Assembly: GCA_004335835.1 (NCBI GenBank)
Contig: RWJK01001511.1
Span: 8,561 to 72,560, forward strand
Reading direction: 5' to 3'
DNA from: Scenedesmus sp. ARA3
Taxonomy: Eukaryota; Chlorophyta; Chlorophyceae; Sphaeropleales; Scenedesmaceae
DNA length: 64,000 bases
Shown here in pieces: positions 24,101 to 36,606 of this stretch. Positions within the stretch are counted from its first letter, which is position 1; each line of letters opens with the position of its first letter. The position numbers and the translations under genes were made by a program. The notes below the pieces were generated by a model, which saw only the letters and a list, made by a program, of their open reading frames with translations, was not told where the DNA came from and searched no databases.

Positions 24101-27100
24101 GAGTGGCGGGAGTGTAAGAGGAGCAGGAGGGGAGAGTGTGGTCAAGCAGCAGCAGGGCTCAGGCAGCACCTCGCTGCCGGCCGTGGTGATCGCGGTGCAG
24201 CTGCCGCCGCCGCCGCGGCTCAGCCTGTCAGCGCACGCGCTGCGTGCTGCGCGCTGGCTGCTGCGGTGTGCTGCCAGCGTGGCGCTGCAGAATGCTCTGC
24301 GCTGGCTGGTGCTGGGTGTGGTGCGGGTGGCGCTGCGGGTTGACCGCTGGTTTTCGCGCAGGGGGCCTCGTCAGCATGGCCCGCGGATGGTAAAGCTGGT
24401 GCACACTCCAAGCTTGGTGCTACGCACGCAGGTGGGGGTGGTGACGGCTGGAGAGAGCGCGAGAGAGTGAGAGCGAGAGAGTGAGAGAGAGGGAGTGTGA
24501 CGGAGAGGAGGGATTAGCAAGGGATGGGGAGGGGTAGTGGCTTGATGGGCTTCAGCACTCCCTGCAGTGCACTGCTTGCTTTCAACACAGAGGCTGTCTT
24601 CTGCGAGAACCGCTGGTGTGCTGCGCTGAGCCCTTCCCGTTGTCATGCCTCAACCACTGCTTACTGTCCTGTGCGATCTGTTTCCGTTCGGGTGCCAACC
24701 AACTCACTCCTCTGCTTCCCCTGGCTGGCTGTGCCCTCTGCTGGCCTACGCTATCTGTCATGTAACATGACATCACGTCACATCTCTCACCACTTGCAGG
24801 CCATTCTGTCCAACGAGATCGACTGGGACGCGCCGGAGCTGCAGCCGCTGAGCGCTGCTGCGCGCGACTTCCTGGAGCGGCTGCTGCAGCGCAACCCCGT
24901 GCTGCGGCCCAGCGCTGCTGAGGCGCTGGAGCACCCCTGGCTGGCGGTGGAGGGCGCTGCCAACGACATGCCGCTCAAGGTGCGGGGTGCTATGCGTAAA
25001 CGCATTGCGCGGGTGTGTGGATGTTGGTTGCTTTCGGCACGCGCGGGCACAGGGTGTCTGGCTTTCTTTTTGTTGCCTGCCGCGCTGTTGTGGCCGTGGT
25101 GTGCAATGCCCTGCCTGGGATCTGTTAATCCTCTCGTACTGCTTGCAGGCATCAGCTTTGAAGCAGTTTTTTCCCCAACCGTCAACCTGTTGCTGATGCT
25201 GTACGCCCGATGCTGCGCCGCCACTTCATCACCCCACCCTTGCAGGGCAGCGTGGTGCAGCGCCTGCAGCGCTTTGCCACCTACACGCACCTGAAGCAGG
25301 TGGTGCTGCGCATGATCACCGAGGACATGCGCAACCGCGGCAAGGCGCCCAGCTTCAGCAACGCGCTGCAGGTGTGGCACAGCAGCGTACAGCCTCAGCT
25401 AGCTACGCATGGCTTGTGTGGGGAGAAGAAGAGTCTGCGCTGCCGTTGCTGCGGCATATGCTCAGGGCGCCGGCACACCATTTCTGCCGACTGCAGTTGA
25501 CGCTGCAGCGGGAGCCGTTCAGCAGAGAAGTGTGCTGCTGTTGCTTCAGGTTCTGCCTAAAGGGGTTGTGAGCATGTACCGTTTTGTGCTGCCGGGTGCG
25601 CTACACCTGTTGCCATGTGTCGTGTGCCTGCTGTAATTGCCGACAACCAATGGATGTGGCTTGTCTGCTGCTGCTCCCTCCCTTTGCAGGCGCTGTTTTC
25701 AGTGTACGACACACTCCATTGCAGATGTGTGTGCTGCGTACACCCTGTTTCTGGATAGCTGTACTGTGCTGTTCATCACTGTGGCCTGACCGCTGCTGCT
25801 TGTCCCTTCCCTTGCAGGAGCTGTTTGCGGCGTACGACAACATTTCATTGCAGATGTGTGTTCTGCATACAACCTATTTCTGAATAGCTTTACTGTGCTG
25901 TTCATCGGTGTGGCCTGACCGCTGCTGCTTGTTCCCTGCCCTTGCAGGAGCTGTTTGCTGCGTACGACAAGGACAAGAGCGGCACCATCAGCTTTGAGGA
26001 GCTGGCGGACGGCCTGCGCGGCCAGGGCTACGTGGTCAACGAGTCCGAGGTGCGGCCCCTGACGCTGTTAGCTTACTTGTGGTTTGGTCTGCCAGGTGTA
26101 TATGTGGTGTCCCTGCAATTTTGGAGCGGCTTCTCCGTGTGTATGTTGCGCTACGTGGTCGACGAGGCCGCGGTGCGGCGATGCTGCAATTCACAGCGCT
26201 TGCTGTGGCCTTGTCATGCGGAGTTGAACAATCGCCAGGTTAATCGTTTTTGTGATGTACTTTGCTGACCACGTGCGGCTCGCTCCATCGCTGGCTGCTA
26301 GTGCTCCAACTGACGGAGCAGATGGTTGGTCTTGTGCTGTTCTCACTTCATATGTCGTCGCTGCTGCTGCCTCTTGCTGCTTATTGTCTTGTGCTTGCAG
26401 GTGCGGCAGCTGATGGAGAAGATGGACATGGACCACGACGGCAACGTGGGCGGCGATGAGTTCCTGGCCACGCTCATCGACTGGGGGCAGGTGAGGCGCT
26501 GTGTGTTTATCATGTAACAGGACGAGTTGTGTATGTTGGGGTGTCGTGCTGCAGCTGGTGGCTGCAATCTGGGTTGCTGGCCGCCAGCGCCGGTGCGTTG
26601 TACGCTCATCAACTGGGGGCAGGTGAGCGGCTGGCTGCTGCCAGCACTGCACTGCAGGACCCTGCCAGAGAAGCCGCTGGCATAGGTTGCGCTGCACGTG
26701 TCTGCTTGAGCTGGCTGGTACCTGGGCACTGGTTCTGCATGCAGTAGCAGCCGTGGCCATAAAGTTGCAGGCAGTGACTGTTCCTCGTGCCTGAGATGTG
26801 GTGATGTGTGTCGTGATTACATTGGCGCTCTGTCCCATCATTTGTGTTGCGCACAGCAAACTGAACACCCTCAACGGCCAATCCACAATTATCATTCGCA
26901 GGTCATGCAGGATCAGGAGTGGCAGAGTTACGTGGACCAGGTCTCAACCGCATGGACCTGCTGCTGCTGCTGCTCACCCCTCACCTTTGCCAACTGCCGT
27001 ATGTCAACTGTATCTGTGCCATTTCTTTGCTGCAGGTCATGCAGGAGCAGGAGTGGAGTCGTATGTGGACCAGGCCTTCAACCGCATGGACCTGCTGCTG

Positions 27101-28780
27101 CTACTAACACCATCACCCGTTGTTGATGATCGCAGCTCATGCAGGAGCAGGAGTGGCAGAGCTACGTGGACCTGGCCTTCTACCGCGTGGACCTGCTGCT
27201 GCTGCTGCTGATGCTGCTGCTCACCCCTCACCTTTGCCAACTGCCAAATGTCAACTTTATCTGCGCTGTTTTCCAACTGCAGGTCATGCAGGAGCAGGAG
27301 TGGCAGTCGTATGTGGACCAGGCCTTCAACCGCATGGACCTGGACGGCGACGGCTTCATCGACCTGGACGAGCTGCTGAGCGAGCTGCCGGCCGCCTACT
27401 TCAGCGAGCCCGCCAGCGAGGACGAGCGCATCGCGGAGGCCAAGCGCATGCTGCGTGAGGCGGACGAGAACGGCGACGGCCGCATTAGCAAGCAGGTGGG
27501 TGTTGAGGAGCAGGTGTGGGGTGGGGGCGGGTGGATTGCAGCTTGCCAGGGTGGCGGCTGCATGCTGCGCGAAGCGGGATGAGGAGATGACGGTTGCATA
27601 GGCAAGCAGGTGGGTGTGATTCCGACCTGGATAGGTTGGTGGGTTGCCGTGCAGCAGGGTCGCGGCTGCATGCTGCGTGAGGCGGACGAGAACTGCGACG
27701 GCTGCACGAGCAAGCAGGTGGGTGTCAAGAAGCAGGTGTGGCGTGGGGGCGGGTGGAGCGCAGCTTGCCAGGGTGGCGGCTGCATGCTGCGGGAAGCGGG
27801 ATGAGGAGATGACGGTTGCATCAGCAAGCGGGTGGGTGTGACTCCGGCCTGGATAGGTTGGGGTGGGTTGCAGTGTAGCAGGGTGGCGGCTGCTTGCTGC
27901 GTGGGGCGGACGAGAACGGCGGCGGCCGCATCATCAAGCAGGTGGGTGTGAACATGGTGGTTCCGTGGGGTTGGTTGCAGTGTACCAAGGGCGCTGCTGC
28001 ATGCTGCGCGAGGCGGACGAGCACGGCGGCGGCCGCATCAGCAAGCAGGTGGGTGTGACTCCGCCGGCCTGGATAGGTTGGGGTAGGTTTTGGTGCAGCA
28101 GGGTGGCGGCTGCCTGCTGCGCGGGGCGGACGAGAACGGCGACGGCCGCATTAGAAAGCAGGTGGGTGTTGAGAAGCCGGTGTGNNNNNNNNNNNNNNNN
28201 NNNNNNNNNNNNNNNNNNNNNNNNNNNNNNNNNNNNNNNNNNNNNNNNNNNNNNNNNNNNNNNNNNNNNNAGTGTGTCAGGGTGACGGCTGCATGCTGCG
28301 CGAAGTTGACGAGAACGGCGACGGCCGCGTCAGCAAGCAGGTGGGTGTAAATCTGGCGCGGATAGGTTGGGGCAGATTGCAGCTGGCCAGGGTGGCGGTT
28401 GCATGCTGCGCGAAGCGGATCAGGATGGGAAAGGCCGCATCAGCAGGCCGGTCGGGGGCAGTCTTGATGCTGCGTGTGTGGTGATATGGGGCTGGCGCGC
28501 TGCGCGAGCAATGAATTGCAGCCTGCTGCAGGATCTGGCATGCTGCACACACAGTCTGGTCCAGCTGTTCTTGCTGGCGAGGATGTTGCAGCTTGCCGAG
28601 AGACATACCCTCGCTGCCTTGTATGCTGCCGCCTGACTGCCTGCTGTCGCTGCCACCTGGCTGCATGCTGCTGCTGCCTTGCAGGAGTTCTACAACCTGC
28701 TGCGCGACAACGTGGCCCCTGACAGCCTCAGCATGTATGATGACCGCCTGTCCAACAACATGGCCGCCATGGCTGTGTGA
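21189..28780 (+). CDS. CDPK: Calcium-dependent protein kinase, probably organelle-targeted
   Basis: Eleven exons give 586 residues: 21189-21472, 22028-22174, 22406-22637, 23055-23190, 23911-24065, 24800-24979, 25246-25371, 25948-26049, 26401-26490, 27283-27495 and 28685-28780. Residues 1-~75 are rich in Arg, Ser and Ala with few acids, like a chloroplast or mitochondrial transit peptide. The kinase domain shows GAGSFG (~108-113), AVK (Lys ~130), YRDVKPDN (Asp ~227; Tyr replaces the usual His), DFG (~248-250) and APE. A junction segment follows, then four EF-hand loops at about 427-438, 463-474, 503-514 and 545-556. By family knowledge Ca2+ binding to the EF lobe relieves autoinhibition. The last loop is split: its position-12 Glu is the first codon of the final exon. 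The introns hold about 20 partial exon copies. ATG 21189 is chosen for its ACC context and the targeting sequence. Confidence 0.93.
22683..22875 (+). repeat. Two tail copies of CDPK exon 3
   Basis: Copies at 22683-22757 and 22805-22875 repeat YISFLV...ILRF...QCHAK with GTGAGG and GTGGGC donors, downstream of exon 22406-22637. A tail copy of exon 4 lies at about 23286-23320. Confidence 0.9.
23546..23852 (+). repeat. Three head copies of CDPK exon 5
   Basis: Copies at 23546-23592, 23663-23722 and 23785-23852 repeat [16 protein letters not shown] behind a CTG-rich tract and GCAG acceptor, upstream of exon 23911-24065. They drift out of frame after about 50 nt. Confidence 0.9.
24452..24496 (+). 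repeat. GA-rich microsatellite in a CDPK intron
   Basis: A run of GAGAGAG with interspersed GC and TGA inside intron 24066-24799. The frame reading through the start of this intron is not conserved kinase sequence. Confidence 0.8.
25688..26176 (+). repeat. Partial copies around CDPK exon 8 (EF-hand 1)
   Basis: Head copies at 25688-25725 and 25815-25850 (ELFAAYD) lie upstream of exon 25948-26049. A tail copy at about 26149-26176 lies downstream. A tail copy of exon 9 (LINWGQ then GTGAGC) lies at 26603-26622. Confidence 0.8.
26899..27198 (+). repeat. Three head copies of CDPK exon 10
   Basis: Copies at 26899-26957, 27033-27092 and 27134-27198 repeat [20 protein letters not shown] with acceptors and then diverge into CTG-rich sequence. 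All are upstream of exon 27283-27495. Confidence 0.9.
27550..28450 (+). repeat. Array of eight EF-hand mini-exon-like units
   Basis: Units, each preceded by AG and followed by GT: 27550-27609, 27658-27717, 27772-27831, 27882-27941, 27990-28048, 28102-28161, 28281-28340 and 28391-28450. Seven are exactly 60 nt and one is 59 nt. Each pairs about 12 nt of former intron with the last 48 nt of exon 10 ([16 protein letters not shown]). Units 2, 4, 6, 7 and 8 are open in phase 0. Units 1 and 3 hold a TGA and unit 5 is shifted. An N gap interrupts the array. Confidence 0.85.
28185..28270. other. Assembly gap (86 N)
   Basis: Unknown bases inside the EF-hand array; true length and unit number there are unknown. 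Another single N stands in a G run at 61886. Confidence 1.
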
Positions 28781-30541
28781 GGGCCGCAGCCCGTGCATGT
28801 GCATGAAAGCTGGACATGCAGCGCAGTGCGAATCTTACCTTGAAGGTTGATGCATGTGCATGCAGCGCAGTCGCTTGGCAGCGCAGCGTGTTGCCGGCGA
28901 GTAGTATTGCCTGGGAGAAGTTCAGATGGCGGCGACAGGGGGCAGGATTTGCTGGGTGCGGGGTAATGCATGCAGCAGCGCGCAGTGGCATGAATGACTG
29001 GGGCGGGCACGCAGGATAAAGAGCAGGGAGTTGGGGGCATGCAGGGGTTGCTGCATGCAGCGCAACTGAGAGCAGCTGACGGCACTCCATTGCCTGAGCA
29101 TGCTGTCGCAGCTCGCGCACTTGCTTTAACGTGCCTCCGCTGGTCGCCTGGCAGGGGCATGGTGTGTTTGCTGCGTCCTGCATGGCAGCAGTGTGTCTCG
29201 GTGGTGCGCGCTTCATGCAGCGCTGCAAGGCATGCGGTCTTCATATGGGTGATGTTGCGAAGGTGGTGTGCTGCTGATGATGATGGCAGCAGGGCTGTCT
29301 CGGCAAGCTTAGGGCCTTGCAGGGTACCCGCCATGCTGGCTGTGTTGCTGCTTTTACTGCAGCAGGCCCTCCTGATATGTGACACTGCTTGCAGGTGTGC
29401 GTGTCGCATGCTGCTCGGCGCGGTGACGTGTATCTACTAGTGTTTGTTTCGGCATGTATGTCGATTATGGGCGAGCTGTTTGGTGCATGGCTGCCTGCTG
29501 CATGGATAGCATGTGGCTACTTGACAGCCTGGATTGATGAGGTTAGTTTGTTTGGTTGCAGCAGAGGGCAGTGGCTTGGGGTGCAGGTAGGGACTGTCAG
29601 TGCTGTTGTGAGGCACTGTCCAATGCCAATTGTGTGGTAGCCTGCGACAACACGGTGTTGCCATGCTGCCTTCAAGAAGTTCTTACCAGTGTTTCTTGCA
29701 CAGTACTGCTGTGTTGCGGCCCTTTGCGGTGTGGTACATGTTGGTATATGCTGTGTTTGTGGTGCAGTGGTGCATGATGTGCCCTGCCATGTTTTCCTGC
29801 TCTGCACTCTGCACAGAGAAGTGCACTGCGTACAGAAGGGCGTGCTGTGAGGTGTACGTCAAGCCAGTGCTGGAGCTTGCTGGCACCCCTGTGCACTTGT
29901 GCATTTCTTTTCTGTTGCAACTCGAAATACGGTCTAGATATATGTCCTTTTACTTGTTCAACGCTTGTGGATGGGCACATGTGTGATTTAGCTACGGTTG
30001 TTTTCTGAAGCGTGTTCTGCGGGCTTAGTGCTCATACACTGTGCGCTCAGTGTATGCTCACATCGAAACGCCAGCCTTCAAGTGAACAGCACAGCCTCCT
30101 AGATGCGTGAGTGAGCAACATGTTGCATTCAGCTGCTGCAAACTGTGTTTACATGCCAATGCAAGCTTGCTGCTTTCAAAAATGTTGGGCTGGCCCAGCC
30201 CAACACTGGGCATATGTCCACGCTCAGCTTGGTTCTGTGTAACGCGTACAATTCTGTTCACTATTCAATGTAAAGGGTCCGGACTATCGTAAGCAGCGAT
30301 CTGCCGCAATGTATAGGCGCGTAATCGACTGCTCGGCTTGAAAGGGTCATTACAGAACATCAAGCTGATGACATGGCCGCAGCAGCACATCCACAGCTGC
30401 TGAACTGCTGAGATGTAAAAAGCAGCGATAACTGTGAAATCACAGCCGCACCAGCATCAGCTTTGTTGGGATAGGAGGGGCTCGATACGAAACTGCCGTG
30501 TTCGCTGGACCGCCCAAAGGAACAACAGCCATCCTGGTTTC
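28781..30541. other. CDPK 3' region, no gene seen
   Basis: Follows the CDPK stop and probably holds its 3' UTR. TGC/GCA-rich, with only short frames and no recognisable motif or RNA gene. TGTAA occurs only well downstream, near 30266. Confidence 0.5.
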
Positions 30542-30928
30542 CTAACTGTGATTCAGAACATCGATGTTTAAAACAATAAAATTCACTTTGCAGCAAGCAT
30601 GATTCCTATGTATCATGGAGTTCTTCGTCCAAGCTTCGGATGGGGTAAACAGTGTACAGGTGACGATGTGACGAAAGGACATCACCCGCCGCAGCATACC
30701 GTCACAAGAACTTGTACCACTTTTTAAAACATATTCAGAGGTCTGATGGCGCTTCTGTACAGTGCAGAATAATTCTTGCTGGCAAGCTGACACCCATTCA
30801 AAACGGGTACGATGCATATATCCACTCTCCACGGACCATCTGCGCACGAGATCAAATTTAAGTGGTTTATCGATCATCGAACCGTTTGGTATCAAGGTGA
30901 GGGGCGGAACTTGCCTGCCTTCACACAA
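30542..30928 (-). other. Unrecognised 128-codon frame
   Basis: An open minus-strand frame with less triplet bias and lower GC than its surroundings. No domain, signal peptide or homologue is recognised. It may be chance or a decayed mobile-element fragment. Confidence 0.2.
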
Positions 30929-31000
30929 ATGATTGCAGCCTTTCGGGGACAGAATACTACAGGTGTATTTTTAGTGTATTAGCGAAGGGAAGCGGTATCA

Positions 31001-34000
31001 GTGGCTTGTCGAGTTGCCTGGTTGGGTGGCATTGTCGACACCTTCTGCAAACGCCTGAATTTATGTAGCTTCAGTGCAGTCCTCAAACGCTTTTACTCCA
31101 TACTTAATCTCAACCGAATCTACTGCACGGGTACTGCGCGCAGGGTCACCTTGCCTTTGCGGGGCACTGCTGTCGTCAACAACAGCAGCACCAGTGCAGC
31201 GGCAGCAGCTCAATCCTGCCTTCGCTGCTGCCGCTGCAGCTCCTCGTACTTCCGCACTGGGCGGATACCTCCTGGGGCAATTTGGTTGCTGTGTGATGTC
31301 GCTCTAGGTACATCAGCCTGAGCTGAGGTGAGCACTCAGTGCTCCCCAACTTGGCAAGTGACTGAGGGTTTCGAAAGAATTGTGCAGTGGAGTCTGGAGG
31401 TGAATGCGTGTTCAAACTCCGTTGAGTTCAATGAGCAGTGCCACCCATGCACCTAGCACATGCTGGCAGGCCGGGCCACACTCAATGACTGGTGCTGCCC
31501 TGCAGGACATAGCTGCAGTAACTGCTGCGTAGCCATGTGCTGTGAGGCTTCCTGCAGCCACATGCAGGCCCCTTTTGTCTCAAAACATGCCACCTGCTGC
31601 GGTGCATCTGCGGTGCACCTGCCCTACTCACCTGCCGCTGTCTGCTGCTCCTGCCTGCACACCTGCCTCTGCCCCTGCTGCTGCTCCTGCTGCACAGTGT
31701 GCAGGAAACAAGAAGCCTGCCCACCTGGCACAGAACACGGGCCAGCTGCGCAACACAAGCCCACCAGCTCCAACCCACACCTCAACTTTGGGGCAGTTCA
31801 ACTGGCCGAACAACAAGGCTGCGCGCCCCGCTGCCTCTCAAGGGCCTCTTGGGTGCGCTGCATAATGTGCCAAGGCCAAGTCGCGTGCAGGTGTGCTGCA
31901 CGCGCATGACAAGCCGCGAATTCAACAGCCAGGGATGCCGCTACGACAGAGTCCTTGTCAGGGGTGGAGGAAGCAACCTGGCAGCACCATCAACTAGGGC
32001 CGCAGGCAGCTCTCACACGCAAGTACTGCTTGTCCTCTGAGAGGGAAGGCACGCACGCGATGCAGCATGCGGCACAGCTGGTTGTAGGGATGTGATCGTG
32101 GGCGCGTGGTTGTGCGTTGTGTGCCAGGTGATGCTGAGTGCTACGCACATGTGGCAGGTTTCTGGCGTGCTGTTTGTGGAGCAGTGTGGTGCGTTTGGCT
32201 GTCAAATGCCACAGCAGGGTCCTTGTTTGATAGTGCATGCAGGACTGCAAAAGTATTATGATGCACTCGCACGTGCGCAACAGCGACAGCATACACAGCA
32301 GCAAGTCACAGCGCTGTTACGATGCCGCCAGACCCCTCACGAGGTGCTTCGCTGTTGCTGTCTTTAGGAGCTGTGTACTTCAGAAAACTAGTGAGTGCTG
32401 CCGCCGCTGTGTTGCTGCAAGCGAGCTGCCATGACATACTTGGCAGGCGGCCCTCTGTGCCTGTTGTAAAGGGAAAGTTTACAGTTTACAACATGTAAGC
32501 AGTAGACTAAAGCTGGCGCTGGCCTGCTGTGTTGCTGCCCTGATGTGGCATGTAGAAGCACCATGCTGCAGCAGTGGAGCGCTGGCTTGTGGCAGGTTTG
32601 TTGTTTCTGGATCACATGGGCTGCCTGCTGCTGCAGCTTGCGTGCTGGCCGCTGCTGCTGCGGTGCAAGATGCAGCTTGCATTACATATGCACTGCACCT
32701 TGTAGCTAGTTTGAATCTGCAGCACATTTCCAGGGCTGTGCTGCTCTGCACCCTGTCTTGCTGCTCCTGGATCGTTGTTCAGGGCTTTTGAACATACTTT
32801 TTGAGGACATATGTATGAGGCGGTGCTGTGCATCTCTGCACCCTGTCCTGCTGCTCCCTTCTGCGCTTCCGACACAATACAGCGCCGTACCATCTGACTT
32901 GCACCGCAGTTGTTATGACAACAGTAATAAGTGTGCCGTAGGGCCTACCTGTGGGTACGGGGCGCTGCGCTTGCTGCACTGCTTGGCCCGCTGTTGCTGC
33001 TGTTGTGCTTGGGAGTGCTAGTGTGTGAGGCAGCAGGAGACAGCTGACTGCCGGCACTGCAGAAGTGCCTGCATGTTCCTGTTGGTGGTGTCAGCGGTTG
33101 CGGCTGCGCCTGATGTTGTCAAGTAGATTTGCATTTGTTGCCAGTTGGATCGGTTGGATGGTCACAAGCATGTCATGTGCCTGCAGTCTCTAGGTGGCTA
33201 AACATATGAGTGTGCAGCATGTGCTGCTGCTGTATCTTAGCAAACTGCACTGGGGCCCAGTAGCTGCAAAGCCTGTGTCCCTAGAGTATGGTGGTGGGAT
33301 GTTTCATAAATAAGGGATGTTACGGGTTACTTACATGTATGCGGTGTGGTCTTTTGGCAGCCTACGTAAGACATCTCGGCCAAGACTTGCTGTTGGGATG
33401 TTAGCTGGGGCACAACTTACCGTATGATTGTTGAAGATGCATGCGCAAACACATGTAGCACAAAGTGGGATCGTGCTTTGTGTCAGTCTTGTATCTTCTG
33501 TTGCCTCCACTGCGTACTTCTGAGCATCCAACCCAGTGGCATGCATGGTGCTCTGTGCTGCTACTTATCCCATATGTTACATCATGTTACGTTACATACT
33601 CTACTCAACAATGAAGGGTTAGTCATCCTATACCTTGGTTACTCATGTACCTGAACTGCTGCGCAGCCACTGCGACTGTGTGCTGGCTGAGGCACAACAC
33701 TGCAGTGATAAACCTGCAAGTGTGTGAGGCCTGCTGTTGACAGCCACCTCACAACAGCGCCTGAGCGCTACCAGAGGCATTGCGTAAGCAGGCAGCAGCA
33801 CCATGGACTGGCAGTGCACTGGAGTGTGTGACCTTGTGTGCCTGCTGCTGCTGTGCAAGAATGGATGCGCAAGGGGCTAGAGTAGGTGCGTTTGTGTTAC
33901 CTCTAGGTTTGTGTATCGTGTGTCAGTGTGCGTGGGAGATGCTGTTGGCTGAGGCTGCTGTCTGTTGCAAACCTCCTTGACTACCAGCGATGTTGTGCTG

Positions 34001-34380
34001 CAGCAACACAGCTGTGTGCTGGTGTAAGATGAGTGCGATGCTCAGCTCGTGCTGTCTTGCCAGCAGCTGCAACTTGCACACATTACTTGCACTTGGTGCA
34101 GCTGCTGCTCAGCACTTCATGTGCAAAGGAAGTCATGTGCACAATGGCTGCTGCTGGTGCTGGCGCAGTGACTGCTTCAACAGTGCGGCGCTGCACTGTT
34201 GAAACAGTGCATGGCAGCAGCTGCAGCAGCGCACATGTGCTCCTTGTTGTGTGCATTTGCTTTTGCGTTTGGTGCTGTGCCTTGAGTGCAGTGCTCCCAG
34301 ATATGCACAGCCTGGGTACGCTTCAGTTATTGCATGCTTTGGCTTTGGAAGCACACTGCTGCACATCCGTTAAGGATATT
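31001..34380. other. Gene-poor region with no confident gene
   Basis: Only unrecognised frames. A plus-strand frame ending near 32040 contains SREFNSQGCRYDR, faintly like the CCCH-type knuckle of some algal retroelement Gag proteins, but it lacks the expected cysteines. Nothing else is supported. Confidence 0.3.
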
Positions 34381-34381
34381 C

Positions 34382-34634
34382 AGTCAGCACAGGGGCGCTG
34401 CACCGTTTGATGATGTCTGGTGCATGCCCCGCGCTGCTGCTAGCACCCTCAGCGCGATGCTGCAGCAATGAATACATGCATTGCTTTGCTGTGTGTTCGC
34501 CGGGGCGCCTGTGTGTGTGGCCCCACACCTGGATGGCTCTCTGAACAGGGCTGCGACCGTGTCAGAGCCCACAGCCTGCTGATAGGTATGCTACGGTTGG
34601 CCGCTGCCACGCAGGCGCCCTGCAGCAAACACCA
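34382..34634 (+). repeat. Dispersed direct repeat, copy 1
   Basis: About 250 bp closely matching 35788-36029 in the same orientation, with local differences near the left end. No coding capacity or terminal structure is recognised. Confidence 0.85.
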
Positions 34635-35514
34635 AGGCAGGCATGAGGCCCTCATGAGAAAAGGCTAGAGGATACAGTGGTTTTGTCACTGCATCCTCTG
34701 CAGCCAGCGTTTTTGCTTTGACAAGAGATAGATACATGTGGGTCCTGGCACCAGTTTTCTTGGCCTTGAGGTTCCGGTGGAAACGGACTACCTTGTGATT
34801 GTCGCGGTTGTCTGACTGTACGACAGGGGCTGCTGCTGGGGGCACGTGTACACGTACAGGTACTGATCTTACTGCGTGACATGCACCACGTCGCATGCTG
34901 CGTGACATGCGCTCTGCTGGGCTTACGTGGGAAGACAGCGCTTGTTTACATGTAGCTGCAATCAGAGCGCGCACTGTATGGCTCGTGTTGTCATGAGAGA
35001 CTTGTTGCCGCACTGGTTGGTGGCAGTGTGCTGGGGTCTGTATGTATTGCGTGGCCGCCCGCCCCTGGCCTCACATACCTTCTCCAGCCTTAACATGCCC
35101 AGGAGCTGCAGAGCGGCCTGGGTAGCCCCTCACTCACTCGCTGTGTACTGTTTGGCTTGTAATAGTATGGGGGGAAGTGGGGGTTAAGGGAAACCTGCGG
35201 TAGTGGTGGGTGGCAGTGTGGCGCGGCATGTATGTACTGCTTGGCTGGTGTTATTCACTATGAATTGCGGCACTGGTGGGTGGTGAGGATTATACGCACT
35301 GCCTGGCTGGTGTTTGATTGGGAGCCTTGCGGCGTTGGTGGCAGTTTTGTGAGGCTTATATGTACCCCCAAAATGTGTAGCCTACGCTCTACTATGGGCT
35401 ATATGCATGCATGCATGCTGGGCCACACATTTTCAAAATACACACTTGCAGAAAGCTGCCTGAAAAGCTGCAATGTGGGAGCAGTGAAGTGATGGCATGC
35501 TGGGATAGCTGTTA

Positions 35515-35550
35515 TGTTATGTTATTTTATGTTGTGTTATGTTATGTTGC
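35515..35550 (+). repeat. TGTTA-type microsatellite
   Basis: Imperfect five-base units (TGTTA/TGTTT variants) in intergenic sequence. Confidence 0.8.
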
Positions 35551-35787
35551 TGTGGGATGCGAGGCACATTGTATTGCTGGCCATTCATGCACTGAAAGAG
35601 GACAGTAGTGAAGGGTGGTGCCAGCCTACAGCAAAGCTACCACAGCTGGCTGCTGAAGTGCCAACTGACATACATAAGTGAGCCAAGTGTTGTGGAGGTA
35701 TGCTTCTGTCACATGCACAGCCCGAACAATGTCCAGTGCCTGGACTTGTGCTGTTAGCACATTGCTGCACTTCCATATGGTGGTTCT

Positions 35788-36029
35788 AGTCAGCACAGGG
35801 GCGCTGCACCTGCAGCTAAATGCCCCGCGCTGCTGCTAGCACCCTCAGCACGATGCTGCAGCGACGAATGCATGCGCTGCTTTGCTGTGTGTTTGCTGGG
35901 GCGCCTGTGTGTGCGGCCCCACACCTGGATGGCTCTCTGAACAGGGCTGCAACCGCGTCAGAGCCCACAGCCTGCTAATAGGTATGCTACGGTTGGGTGC
36001 TGCCACGCAGGCGCCCGCAGCAAACACCA
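35788..36029 (+). repeat. Dispersed direct repeat, copy 2
   Basis: Second copy of the element at 34382-34634, about 1.4 kb further right. Confidence 0.85.
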
Positions 36030-36471
36030 GATGTTGGGATGCATGATGACACCAAATGTTGGGATGCATGAAGCGGACCTTGGTACAGCAACAGGAACTC
36101 TTGTACACTTTGTGTTGGTCTGCGATGTCTGCGGCTTGAGCAGGTTTCAACAACACATACCATGACCAATGACAGCAGGCATACACCAGGCTTGAGTGCT
36201 ATGAGCTGCCTGTGCTGGCGACTTTGCTGTTGCTGCGTACGTGACGGGCCAGAGTCTGTGGGTACGCTTGTGGTAGGAGGCTGATATAGCGCTAGGCCTT
36301 GGGGTTTGTGCTTTTGGTGCACTATAGTTTTGGTTTGAGCACATTTCCTGCAGTGCGTGCCGGGCTGCGTGTGCCAGTCTGACCAGAAACATCTGCGCGT
36401 TGCGCAGTTTGACCAGGGGGTCAGTTTGACCAAAAACATCTGCCTAACTGGCAGCCTGACCTGTTGACTTT

Positions 36472-36540
36472 GCTCTGTGTCATTCTATGTCGTTCTGTGT
36501 CACTCTGTGTCATTCGGTGTCACGCTGTGTCACTCTTTCT
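36472..36540 (+). repeat. ~11-bp tandem repeat
   Basis: Variants of CTGTGTCACTC repeated about six times, directly left of the larger minisatellite. Confidence 0.75.
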
Positions 36541-36606
36541 CATCATGTTCTCGTTATGGGGCTTCTTTTGCGGCACAGCAGCTGCACCCATACTGTGTCA
36601 GGTTGT

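Noticed and set aside
24066..24470. Open frame continuing past CDPK exon 5
   Set aside because: The sequence after GACGTGTGGAAG has no kinase similarity, while the next kinase segment resumes in phase at 24800.
31542..32040. Possible retroelement Gag knuckle (REFNSQGCRYDR)
   Set aside because: Expected cysteine spacing is absent and no reverse transcriptase or integrase motif is nearby.
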